The notes under the pieces were generated by a model, which did not search any database, was not told where the DNA came from, and was given only the letters and a program-made list of their open reading frames with translations. From positions 62,001 to 126,000 of the forward strand of contig JBEBFY010000005.1 of assembly GCA_040081715.1 (NCBI GenBank): a DNA stretch of 64,000 nucleotides. Reading direction: 5' to 3'. Source of the DNA: CANKJK01 sp040081715 (GTDB lineage Bacteria; Acidobacteriota; Vicinamibacteria; Vicinamibacterales; UBA2999). The position numbers were made by a program, and so were the translations under genes. Position 1 is the first letter of the stretch. Every line of letters starts with the position of its first letter. This document shows positions 9,381 through 17,928 of this stretch, in pieces.

Positions 9381-9440
9381 TGTCGCGGCCTGTCCCGGCC
9401 TGTCCCGGCCTGTTCCGGCCTGTTCCGGCCTGTTCCGGCC
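9381..9440 (+). repeat. Six tandem 10-bp units (TGTYCCGGCC)
   Basis: Six consecutive decamers occupy the gap before the DUF1552 gene: one TGTCGCGGCC, two TGTCCCGGCC and three TGTTCCGGCC. The period is about one helical turn, so every unit faces the same side of the DNA. The array ends 24 bp before a perfect TATAAT. It could be a multi-site operator or simply slipped-strand expansion. Confidence 0.85.
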
Positions 9441-9463
9441 CGACGTGGAGCCGCGGCCGCTCC

Positions 9464-9469
9464 TATAAT
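9464..9469 (+). promoter_or_regulatory. Consensus -10 TATAAT
   Basis: A perfect TATAAT sits 13 nt before the ATG at 9483, predicting a leader of about six bases. No Shine-Dalgarno sequence is present and the -35 position (around 9441-9446) is not consensus. The 10-bp repeat array ends just upstream, where activator or repressor sites would be expected. Confidence 0.55.
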
Positions 9470-9482
9470 TCGTTCGTCCCGG

Positions 9483-10817
9483 ATGAAGACTCACCCACTG
9501 GATCGGCGCACGCTGTTGCGGGGAGCCGGGATCTCCCTCGCCCTGCCGTGGCTGGATGCGATGGCGTCCTCCGGTGCGCAGACCGGACCGGCCTCGGCGC
9601 CCGCACGCCTTGTGGCGATCTACCTGGGCAACGGCATGAACATGGCCGAGTGGACGCCGGGGGCCGACGGTGCCCTCGTGCTGCCCGCCACGCTCAGCGC
9701 ACTGGCGCCTGTGCGCAATCAACTGCTCGTGGTGAGCGGACTCGATAACCGGCTGGGCGGGTCGAGCGAGATGGGCGGGCTGCACTCCCGCATCCAGCCT
9801 GCCTGGCTGACCGGGACCCACGCCCGGCGCACCGAGGGCTCCGACGTGGAAGCCGGTGTGTCGATGGACCAGGTGGCCGCGGGCGCCATCGGGGATGGCA
9901 CGCCGCTCCGGTCCCTGGAGCTGGCGCTGGAATCCGTGGAGATCTCGCGCGCCTGCGAGCCGGCATTTGCCTGCACGTATGTGTCGACGATCGCGTGGCG
10001 GGACCGCACGACGCCGCTACCCATGGACGCCGATCCGCGGTCGGTCTTCGAGCGGCTCTTCGGCGACGGACGGACACCAGCCGCGCAGGCCGCGGACCGC
10101 CGGCGCGACCGCAGCATCCTCGATTCGGTCACGGCCGACCTTGCGGCGCTCAGCCGCCGTGTCGGCACGCGCGACCGCGCCACCGTGGCCGGCTATGTCG
10201 ACGCCATCCGTGAGGTGGAGCGTCACATCAGCACCGCGGAGCAGCAGGCGGCACGTGAGCCCGTGGCCGCCGATGTGGCTGGCTTTACCGGCATCCCGAT
10301 CAGCTACCGGGACCACGCGCGGTTGATGTTCGAGTTGCTGGCGCTCGCGCTGCAGGCCGATACCACCCGCGTCGCCACGCTCCTGATGGTGCGGGAACGC
10401 AGCGATCGGATGTTTCCCGAGAGCGGCGTGAGTGAGGGCAGCCACGCGGTCTCGCACCACGAGGGCGACCCGGCCCGGCTCGCGCGGCAGGCGATGGTCA
10501 ACCGGTACCACGTGGGGCTCGCGGGCGAGTTCCTCGCGCGGCTGCAGTCGATGGCAGAGGGTGCGGGGTCGCTTCTCGATCGCACGGTGGTGCTGTTCGG
10601 GGCAGGGATGAGCGACTCCAACCAGCACCGTCCCGTGAACGTGCCCACGCTGGTGGCGGGGGGACGGGCGCTCGGCGTGAAGGGCGGCCGGCACCTGCGC
10701 GTGCCGGCCGGGACGCCGTTGGCCAATCTGCAGCTCACGCTGCTGGACACGGTGGGCACGCGGGTGGAGCAGCACGGCGACAGTACAGGCCACCTGGGGG
10801 GCGTGCGTGAAGCCTGA
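9483..10817 (+). CDS. DUF1552 protein, Tat-exported
   Basis: The N-terminus DRRTLLRGAGISLALPWLDAM is a twin-arginine-like signal, so the protein is probably exported folded to the periplasm. It has the HxxSHH signature of the family (HAVSHH, near residue 320). DUF1552 has no established biochemical activity; its members pair with planctomycete-type cytochromes. The sequence is 444 residues, normal for the family. The 3' end overlaps the following cytochrome gene by 11 nt. It is the most divergent of the four DUF1552 paralogues in the window. Confidence 0.85.
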   Translation: MKTHPLDRRTLLRGAGISLALPWLDAMASSGAQTGPASAPARLVAIYLGNGMNMAEWTPGADGALVLPATLSALAPVRNQLLVVSGLDNRLGGSSEMGGLHSRIQPAWLTGTHARRTEGSDVEAGVSMDQVAAGAIGDGTPLRSLELALESVEISRACEPAFACTYVSTIAWRDRTTPLPMDADPRSVFERLFGDGRTPAAQAADRRRDRSILDSVTADLAALSRRVGTRDRATVAGYVDAIREVERHISTAEQQAAREPVAADVAGFTGIPISYRDHARLMFELLALALQADTTRVATLLMVRERSDRMFPESGVSEGSHAVSHHEGDPARLARQAMVNRYHVGLAGEFLARLQSMAEGAGSLLDRTVVLFGAGMSDSNQHRPVNVPTLVAGGRALGVKGGRHLRVPAGTPLANLQLTLLDTVGTRVEQHGDSTGHLGGVREA

Positions 10818-11253
10818 CGCAACCTGCCGATCGGTTGGCCTGGGTGTGCTGCTCCTTTCGGCTGGCGCGGTCCTGGCGCAGCCGCCGGCGCGTAGCACAC
10901 GGGACGGAGTGTTCAGCGTGGCGCAGGCCGAGCGTGGCGAGGATGCCTTTCGCGCCTGTTCCTACTGCCACGGGCGTGACATGCGAGGTGGCGACGACCC
11001 GCCGGGGCCTGCGCTGAAAGGCGAGATCTTCCTGGCGAAGTGGCGCGACCGCCCATTGCTGGACCTCTTCACCCGTGTGGCCGAGACGATGCCGCGGGAC
11101 CGCCCTGGCACCCTGGAACCACAGGCGTATGCCGACATCCTGGCCTACCTGCTGCTGGCCAATGGGATGCCGGCCGGAGAGCGGGATCTGGCCCCGGAGA
11201 CTGTGACGCTTCGCGACATCGTCCTCACGGGGAATCCGCTAAGATTGCGCTAA
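10807..11253 (+). CDS. Small mono-heme c-type cytochrome
   Basis: This 148-residue secreted protein has a hydrophobic signal (about residues 8-24, ending AQ), a single heme-binding motif CSYCH and a downstream Met in GMPAG that may be an axial ligand. It resembles class I cytochromes found beside DUF1592/DUF1552 genes. The start is GTG at 10807 inside the end of the preceding gene. The next gene begins 4 nt after its stop, so it is embedded in an operon and is a likely electron carrier for the exported enzymes beside it. Confidence 0.82.
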   Translation: MKPDATCRSVGLGVLLLSAGAVLAQPPARSTRDGVFSVAQAERGEDAFRACSYCHGRDMRGGDDPPGPALKGEIFLAKWRDRPLLDLFTRVAETMPRDRPGTLEPQAYADILAYLLLANGMPAGERDLAPETVTLRDIVLTGNPLRLR

Positions 11254-11257
11254 TTTC

Positions 11258-13738
11258 ATGGGAGTACGGATGACGCTGAATCGCGGACAGATTGCGGTGG
11301 GGGTGCTGGCGGCCGGACTGCTTGGTGGCGTCCTGGCCCTCCCTGCCGACGCGGCCGAGCCGGCCCGGAAGGCGATTCCACCTCCGGCACCCACGCGTGC
11401 GCTGCTCGACCAGTACTGCGTGACCTGTCACAACACGCGCGCCAAAGTGGGTGGGCTCGTGCTGGAGGGGCTCGACCCGGCCAACGCCGGTGAGGCGTCC
11501 GAGACGTGGGAGAAGGTGGCCCGCAAGCTTCGCGCGGGCATGATGCCGCCCCCGGGCCGGCCGCGCGCGGCTGAGGCGGCCGTGGACGGATTTGTGGCTG
11601 CGCTTGAAGCCCGGCTGGACCACGCGGCAGCCGGACGGCCGAACCCCGGCCGCACCGAAACCTTTCACCGGCTGAACCGCTTCGAGTACCAGAGCGCGGT
11701 GCGCGACATCCTCCAGGTGGATGTCGACGTGGCGTCGCTCCTGCCGCCGGACGATGCCGGGTACGGCTTCGACAACATGGCCGGCGTGCTGCGCCTCTCG
11801 CAGTCCCTGATGGAGCGTTACCTCACGGCCGCCCGGCGCATCGCCCGCGTGGCGGTGGGGAGCGTGCCGCCGACACCGGTGGCCGACACGTTCCCCGTGT
11901 CGAGCGACCTGCCGCAGTACGAGCACGTGGAGGGGCTGCCCTTCGGCACCCGCGGTGGATTGCTCGTGCCCTACAACTTCCCGCGCGACGGCGAGTATCT
12001 CGTGCGCGTCCAGTTCTCGTGCGCGCTGGTGTCGGCCGGCGGGTGCGACCCAACCGCGGGCTTTGACGACGAGCACAAGCTGGAAGTCTCCGTGGATGGC
12101 GAGCGCGTGCATGTGTTCACGATGCCGTCCTCCCCACGCGGTGGTGCCGGCGGCTTCGGCAAGGTGGCCACCGGAAAGTCGGTGGAGGACACCCGCTGGC
12201 AGGTGCGCCTGGCGGTGAAGGCGGGCCTGCACGATGTTGGCGCGGCGTTCCTGAAGCTGCCGTCCTTCGAGACCACGGACTATCCGCGCCTCCGGTTCAT
12301 CAAGCCGTCCTACGAGGGCAACATGGTGCCGGAAGGACTCGGCATCTATCAGCCGCATCTGGCCAGTGTCACGATTGCGGGGCCGTTCGGCTCGATGGGC
12401 GGCCCCGGCGACACGCCGGCCCGGCAGCGCATCTTCACGTGTCGCCCGGTGTCGAAGGCTGAGGAAACGCCCTGCGCCCGGAAGATTCTTGGCAGCCTGG
12501 CGCGCCGCGCCTACCGCCGGCCGGTGACCGCTACTGACATCGACAAGCTCCTCGCGTTCTACACCGAAGAGCGTGAGGGCGGGAATGGGTTCGAATCCGG
12601 GATCGAGATGGCGGTCCGCGCGTTGCTCGTGCAGTCGGACTTCCTGTTCCGCATCGAGCTGGATCCGGTGGCGGCCCGCACGGGCGCCTACAAGTTGAGT
12701 GACCTCGAGCTGGCCTCGCGCCTCTCGTTCTTCCTGTGGAGCAGCGTGCCCGATGAGGAACTGATCCGCATCGCTGCCGCCGGGCGCCTCTCGCAGCCGG
12801 CCGTGTTCGAGCGGGAGGTGCGGCGCATGCTGGCTGACACGCGGTCGAAGGCGCTGGCGCGGAGTTTCCTGCCGCAGTGGCTGCAGTTGCGGTCTCTCGT
12901 TGTGGCGTCACCGGATGATCCCGACTTTGACGAGGGCCTGCGTGCCGCGATGGCGACGGAGACGGAGCTGTTCTTCGACAGCATCGTCCGCGACGACCGC
13001 CCGGTGATGGACCTGCTCACGGGTGACTACACCTTCCTCAACGAGCGCCTGGCCTGGCACTACGGCATCACCAGTGTGAAGGGGGCGCACTTCCGGCGCG
13101 TCGCATTGCCGGCCGGGAGCCCGCGGCGCGGACTGCTGGGGCACGGCAGCGTGCTGACGACGACGTCGCACGCGATCCGGACCTCGCCAGTCAAGCGCGG
13201 CAAGTGGATCATGGAAAGCGTGCTTGGTGTGGCACCGCCACCGCCGCCCGCGAATGTGCCGCCGCTCGAGGAGAAGAAGGGCGGGGACGCCGCGCCCCAG
13301 TCCATGCGTGAGCGGATGGCCGCGCATCGTGCCAATCCGGTCTGCGCGGGCTGTCACGCGATGATTGATCCGCTCGGCTTTGCGCTCGAGAATTTCGACC
13401 AGGCAGGCCGGTACCGCACCGTGGACACCTCGACGCGCGCGGTGGACGTCTCGGGCACCTTCCCGGACGGGGCGGCGTTCAAGACGCTTGACGACTTCAA
13501 GTCGCGGATCACCAGTCGCCCGGAGCGATTTGCCAGCGCACTGACCGAGCGGCTCCTGACCTATGGCCTTGGCCGGGGCGTGGACTTCTCGGACATGTCA
13601 ACGGTGCGCGGCATCGTCCGGCAGGCGGCGGCGTCCAACTACCGGTTCTCGGCTCTCGTGCTCGGGATCACGACGAGCGCCCCGTTCCAGATGCGTCGTG
13701 CACTTGATGAGACCGCCACGGCCGTCGCGGCCCGCTGA
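11258..13738 (+). CDS. DUF1592-family diheme protein (planctomycete-cytochrome type), copy 1
   Basis: This is a large periplasmic protein of 826 residues. After a signal peptide come a heme site CVTCH (about residue 54), then DUF1587 (HRLNRFEYQSAVRDIL), a carbohydrate-binding-like beta region, and DUF1595, DUF1592, DUF1588 and DUF1585 blocks in the usual order. A second heme site CAGCH is followed by AMIDPLGFALENFD. The family is predicted to be a redox enzyme, but the activity is unproven. ATG at 11270 with GGGAG upstream is an equally good start. It sits between a small cytochrome and a DUF1552 gene. Confidence 0.88.
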   Translation: MGVRMTLNRGQIAVGVLAAGLLGGVLALPADAAEPARKAIPPPAPTRALLDQYCVTCHNTRAKVGGLVLEGLDPANAGEASETWEKVARKLRAGMMPPPGRPRAAEAAVDGFVAALEARLDHAAAGRPNPGRTETFHRLNRFEYQSAVRDILQVDVDVASLLPPDDAGYGFDNMAGVLRLSQSLMERYLTAARRIARVAVGSVPPTPVADTFPVSSDLPQYEHVEGLPFGTRGGLLVPYNFPRDGEYLVRVQFSCALVSAGGCDPTAGFDDEHKLEVSVDGERVHVFTMPSSPRGGAGGFGKVATGKSVEDTRWQVRLAVKAGLHDVGAAFLKLPSFETTDYPRLRFIKPSYEGNMVPEGLGIYQPHLASVTIAGPFGSMGGPGDTPARQRIFTCRPVSKAEETPCARKILGSLARRAYRRPVTATDIDKLLAFYTEEREGGNGFESGIEMAVRALLVQSDFLFRIELDPVAARTGAYKLSDLELASRLSFFLWSSVPDEELIRIAAAGRLSQPAVFEREVRRMLADTRSKALARSFLPQWLQLRSLVVASPDDPDFDEGLRAAMATETELFFDSIVRDDRPVMDLLTGDYTFLNERLAWHYGITSVKGAHFRRVALPAGSPRRGLLGHGSVLTTTSHAIRTSPVKRGKWIMESVLGVAPPPPPANVPPLEEKKGGDAAPQSMRERMAAHRANPVCAGCHAMIDPLGFALENFDQAGRYRTVDTSTRAVDVSGTFPDGAAFKTLDDFKSRITSRPERFASALTERLLTYGLGRGVDFSDMSTVRGIVRQAAASNYRFSALVLGITTSAPFQMRRALDETATAVAAR

Positions 13739-13767
13739 GCGTTGAGCAAGAGTCGAAGGAGACAGCG

Positions 13768-15111
13768 ATGATTGTCACAAAACAGGCGTTGCCGCGGCGG
13801 ACAATTCTGCGAGGCCTGGGAGCCACCGTGGCCCTGCCCCTGCTCGACGCGATGGTGCCCGCGCTGACGGCCACCTCTCGCACGGCGGCAGCCGGGACCA
13901 CGCGCGTGGCTTTCTGGCAGACGGCTAACGGCGTCTACGGTCCCGACTTCAAGCCCAGGGGTGAGGGCACCCGCCTGAAGGATTTGACCTTCATGCCCAT
14001 CATCCTGCCGCTCACACCGCTGATGGACCAGGTCGTGATTGCCACCGGTCTCAGTAACATGGCCGCCGAGAGCAAGCAGGTGGGCAGCGGCGTGCACGCC
14101 CGCGCGGCCTCGTGCTTCCTCTCCGGTGCTGCGGCGCGGCGGACCGAGGGCGCGGACATCGAGCTGGCCAAGACGCTCGACCAGTACGCCGCGGATGTGC
14201 TGGGCCGCGAGACCCAGCTCACGTCGATGGAGCTGGCCCTTGAATCCAGCTTTGTCGGCAACTGCGACCAGGGCTACAGCTGCGCGTATGTGAATACCTT
14301 CGCGTGGCGCGCGCCGGCGATGCCGCTGCCGATGGAGAACAACCCGCGCGTGGTGTTCGAGCGGATGTTCGGCGACGGCGGAACCGTGGAAGCCCGGCTC
14401 GGCCAGATGAAGCGAGACCGCAGCATCCTGGACCGCGTGAGCGCCGACCTCTCGGGGCTGCAGAAGCGGCTCGGGCCCGGCGACCGTGCCACCATCACCG
14501 GCTACCTCGACGCGCTGCGCGACGTGGAGCAGCGCATCCAGAAGGCCGAGAAGCACAGCGCGACGACGCCGCTCCCGGAAGGCGCGCAGCCGATGGGCAT
14601 CCCGGAGTCGTTCCCGGATCACTGCGACCTGATGGTGGACCTGATGTTCCTGGCCTATCAGGCGGATGTGACGCGCGTCATCACCTTTCAGACTTCCCGC
14701 GAACAGGGCGGTCGGCAGTTTCCGCACATCGGGGTGCCCGAGGCCCATCACGAGACGTCACATCACCAGGGTGACCCGTACAAGATCAAGCAGAACACCA
14801 AGATCAACGCCTACTTCATGCAACTGTTCGCCAGCCTCGCCACGAAGATGCAGGCGGCGCCGGACGGCGACGGGACGCTCCTCGATCATTCGCTGCTCCT
14901 GTGGGGCGCGGGCATGGGCTCGGGCGACATCCACAGCCCGCACGACATGCCGATTGTGGTCGCCGGTGGCGGCGGCGGCGTGAAGGGCGGCCGGTTGCTG
15001 AAGTACGCGCTCGACACGCCGTTCATGAATTTCGCCTTGAGCATGCTGGACCGCGCCGGCGTGCCACTCGACCGGATCGGTGACAGCACCGGCCGCGTCA
15101 CGGACCTGTAA
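13768..15111 (+). CDS. DUF1552 protein, Tat-exported, copy 2
   Basis: This is a 447-residue protein with an LPRRTILRG twin-arginine-like signal and family motif HETSHH near residue 330. AAGGAG stands upstream of the ATG. It directly follows the DUF1592 gene (29-nt gap) and is followed after 2 nt by a secreted ankyrin protein. The same DUF1592-DUF1552-ankyrin order recurs at 36149-41736. Conservation of the pair suggests that the two proteins act together in the periplasm; the reaction is unknown. Confidence 0.87.
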   Translation: MIVTKQALPRRTILRGLGATVALPLLDAMVPALTATSRTAAAGTTRVAFWQTANGVYGPDFKPRGEGTRLKDLTFMPIILPLTPLMDQVVIATGLSNMAAESKQVGSGVHARAASCFLSGAAARRTEGADIELAKTLDQYAADVLGRETQLTSMELALESSFVGNCDQGYSCAYVNTFAWRAPAMPLPMENNPRVVFERMFGDGGTVEARLGQMKRDRSILDRVSADLSGLQKRLGPGDRATITGYLDALRDVEQRIQKAEKHSATTPLPEGAQPMGIPESFPDHCDLMVDLMFLAYQADVTRVITFQTSREQGGRQFPHIGVPEAHHETSHHQGDPYKIKQNTKINAYFMQLFASLATKMQAAPDGDGTLLDHSLLLWGAGMGSGDIHSPHDMPIVVAGGGGGVKGGRLLKYALDTPFMNFALSMLDRAGVPLDRIGDSTGRVTDL

Positions 15112-15113
15112 CC

Positions 15114-16802
15114 ATGAGACACCTTGCTGCGCTTGCCCTCCCGGTTCTTGTCGCGGCCAGCCTCGGCGCCGGTCGCGGGCTGCCGCTGGTAGACGCCATC
15201 AAGGCCGGCGATGCATCCGCCGCCCGTGCGCTCATCGCCCGTGGGCAGGCGAAGGTGGCCGAGCCGGATGGCACGACCGCGCTGCATCATGCGGCGCATC
15301 ACGACAACCTCGCGCTGGTGAACGCGCTGCTCTCGGCGGGAGCGGATGTGAAGGCCCTCAACCGGTACGGCGTGATGCCGCTGTCGCTCGCGGCCGAAAG
15401 CGGCAGCGCGGCCGTGGTGGAACGGCTCCTGAAGGCCGGCGCGGATGCCAACGCGACGATCCCCGGTGGCGAGACAGTGCTGATGACCGCGTCGAGGTCC
15501 GGCAAGGCCGACGTGATTCGGGTGTTGCTGGCGCATGGTGCGCATGTGAACGCGACCGAGAGCCTGCGTGGCCAGACGGCGCTGATGTGGGCCGCGATTC
15601 ACGGAAACGGGGAGGCCATCACCGTGCTCGCCAAGGCCGGAGCCGACCTGACGGCACGGTCGTTCACGCCCGTGAAGCCAAAGGGGAGCGCGATGCCGGC
15701 ACCACCGCCGGCACCGGGCCGTAATGGCGCGCAGGCGGCGGTCAAGCGGTCGAACGCCCGCGACGAGCGCTACGGCGCATTTACAGCGATCGCACTGGCG
15801 GCACGACGCGGCCAGCTCGACGCCGTGCGCGCCCTGCTTGATGCGGGCGGGAATGTGAACGACACGTCGGTGGTGCACCCGAACGAGCCGCCGACGCCCG
15901 TGATGACGATCGCGATCGCCAACGGCCACTACGAGGTGGCGGCGTTCCTGCTGGAACGCGGCGCCAACCCGAACCTGGCCGAGAACGGCTGGACGGCACT
16001 GCACCAGCTGGCGCGCGCGCGCTCGGAGGCAGGGAAGACGCGGACCAACCTCGGGTGGACCACCGGCCCGCGCATGACCGGGAGCCTCTCGGGTCTCGAA
16101 CTCGCGACGCGGCTGCTGGACAAGGGGGCGGACGTGAATGCCAGGGCCACCCGCGAGTTCAACGACGGGTACCGGTACGCGTCCTATGTGAGCCGCATCG
16201 GGGCGACGCCGCTGCTGATGGCGGCACGCGTGAGCGACGCCGAGCTGATGCGGCTGCTGATGGCGCGGGGTGCCGACGTCAACGCCGCGAGCGCCGACGG
16301 CATGACGCCGTTCATGGCGGCCGCCGGCAATGGCATCCGCTCACCGAACGAAGACGGGATGGACGACGACGCCCCGGCCGCCGTGCGACTGCTGCTCGAC
16401 ACCGGGAAAGTGGACGTGAACCAGGGTGACAAGCGCGGGTGGGCGCCGCTGCACGGGGCCGCGTATCGCGGCAACCTCGCCGTGATTCAGATGCTGGTGG
16501 ATGCCGGCGCGACGCTGGACGTCAAAACATACGACGCCAGCCGCGACCGTACCGACCTCGGGCTGAACAAGGAAGGCTGGATGCCGGTGCACATTGCCGA
16601 CGGCATTGTGAACGGCGGCATCTTCTTCCGGCAGGTGGGCGCGGCGGCCCTCCTGAGGAAGCTCATGGCCGCGAAGGGACTGCCCGTGCCCGAGGACACC
16701 GGGCTCATTCGCGGCACCTACGGCGATGAAGCGTCCAATGCGTTGCGCGTGCTCAAGGAAGAAGCCGAGAGCAAGGCGCGCGAACTGCAAGGCACCAACT
16801 AG
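15114..16802 (+). CDS. Secreted ankyrin-repeat protein, copy 1
   Basis: This 562-residue protein has an N-terminal signal peptide (about residues 1-21) followed by ankyrin repeats over most of its length, with recurring G-TALHxAA and LL-AGADVNA patterns. A Pro-rich insertion lies near residues 185-205. Ankyrin repeats are binding scaffolds; the signal places this one outside the cytoplasm, which is unusual and implies partners among the exported cytochrome proteins of the cluster. It starts 2 nt after the DUF1552 stop. Confidence 0.87.
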   Translation: MRHLAALALPVLVAASLGAGRGLPLVDAIKAGDASAARALIARGQAKVAEPDGTTALHHAAHHDNLALVNALLSAGADVKALNRYGVMPLSLAAESGSAAVVERLLKAGADANATIPGGETVLMTASRSGKADVIRVLLAHGAHVNATESLRGQTALMWAAIHGNGEAITVLAKAGADLTARSFTPVKPKGSAMPAPPPAPGRNGAQAAVKRSNARDERYGAFTAIALAARRGQLDAVRALLDAGGNVNDTSVVHPNEPPTPVMTIAIANGHYEVAAFLLERGANPNLAENGWTALHQLARARSEAGKTRTNLGWTTGPRMTGSLSGLELATRLLDKGADVNARATREFNDGYRYASYVSRIGATPLLMAARVSDAELMRLLMARGADVNAASADGMTPFMAAAGNGIRSPNEDGMDDDAPAAVRLLLDTGKVDVNQGDKRGWAPLHGAAYRGNLAVIQMLVDAGATLDVKTYDASRDRTDLGLNKEGWMPVHIADGIVNGGIFFRQVGAAALLRKLMAAKGLPVPEDTGLIRGTYGDEASNALRVLKEEAESKARELQGTN

Positions 16803-16821
16803 GCGCCAGCGGGGTCCCTCG

Positions 16822-17832
16822 CTGCGCGCCATCGAAATCAGCCAGCCCGGCGGGCCGGACGTGCTCCGGATCACCGAGCGTCCCATCCCCAGACCCGAAC
16901 CAGACGACGTCCTGATCCGCGTGCATGCGGCCGGCCTCAACCGGCCGGATCTCATGCAGCGCGAAGGGCGCTATCCGCCCCCACCCGGGGCGTCAGACAT
17001 TCCCGGGCTCGAGGTCGCGGGCACGGTCGAGGCGATGGGGCCAGCGGTGACGGGGTGGTCCGCAGGCGATGCGGTGTGCGCGCTCGTCTCCGGCGGTGGC
17101 TACGCGGAGTTCGTGGCGGCCCCGGCGCGGCAGTGTCTCCCGATTCCCTTCGTGACGACTGGCACCATCGATCGAGGTACTCCAGGTGATCCGTTTGTCC
17201 AGGCGGCGGCGTTGCCGGAAACCTGCTTCACCGTCTGGACCAATGTGTTCGAGCGCGGAAGTCTCGGGGCAGGCGAGACGCTGCTCGTCCACGGTGGCGC
17301 GAGCGGGATCGGGACCACGGCGATTCAGCTCGCGGTCGCGCACGGCGCGGTCGTCTTTGCCACGGCCGGGACAGACGGGAAGTGCCGTACGTGCGAACGG
17401 CTCGGCGCCAGGCGGGGGATCAACTACCGGACCGGTGACTTCGTCGAGGCGGTGAAGGCGGAGACGGGCGGGCGAGGCGTCGACATGGTCCTCGACATGA
17501 TCGGCGGCGACTACCTCGACCGAAATCTGCGCGCGCTGGCCATGGGCGGGCGCCTCGTGCAGATCTCGGTGCAGGCGGGTCCCACAGCGACGATCGACCT
17601 CTCCCGCGTGATGACGCGCCGCCTGACGATTACCGGATCAACGCTGCGGCCACGCACCGTCGAGGAGAAGGGGGCGATCGCCGACGCCGTGCGCCAGCAC
17701 GTATGGCCGCTCATCGCCTCGGGCCGAATGGCTCCCGTCATCGACAGCGTGTTCCCGCTGGCGCAAGTGGCCAACGCGCATCGGCGCCTCGAGTCCTGCG
17801 CGCACGTCGGGAAGGTCGTGCTGGTCGTCTGA
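16822..17832 (+). CDS. NAD(P)H:quinone oxidoreductase, zinc-less MDR family, apparent CTG start
   Basis: This medium-chain reductase has an N-terminal GroES-like domain (AAGLNRPDLMQREGRYPPP) and a nucleotide-binding domain with GGASGIGT. It is closest in pattern to PIG3/QOR-type quinone reductases. The conserved N-terminus normally reads MxAIEISQPGG; here the equivalent codon is CTG at 16822, and there is no ATG, GTG or TTG between the ankyrin stop (16802) and that point. The alternative is an ATG at 16726 or 16738, which would add an unrelated Arg-rich tail overlapping the ankyrin gene. Confidence 0.85.
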   Translation: MRAIEISQPGGPDVLRITERPIPRPEPDDVLIRVHAAGLNRPDLMQREGRYPPPPGASDIPGLEVAGTVEAMGPAVTGWSAGDAVCALVSGGGYAEFVAAPARQCLPIPFVTTGTIDRGTPGDPFVQAAALPETCFTVWTNVFERGSLGAGETLLVHGGASGIGTTAIQLAVAHGAVVFATAGTDGKCRTCERLGARRGINYRTGDFVEAVKAETGGRGVDMVLDMIGGDYLDRNLRALAMGGRLVQISVQAGPTATIDLSRVMTRRLTITGSTLRPRTVEEKGAIADAVRQHVWPLIASGRMAPVIDSVFPLAQVANAHRRLESCAHVGKVVLVV

Positions 17833-17928
17833 GTGCACCCGTGCCGCAAGTGATCATCCTCGTGCTGGAAGCCTCGTCAGTCTCACAGCGACGTCTCTTT
17901 CGATGCTGACGCGGACCGAGGCCTGCGA

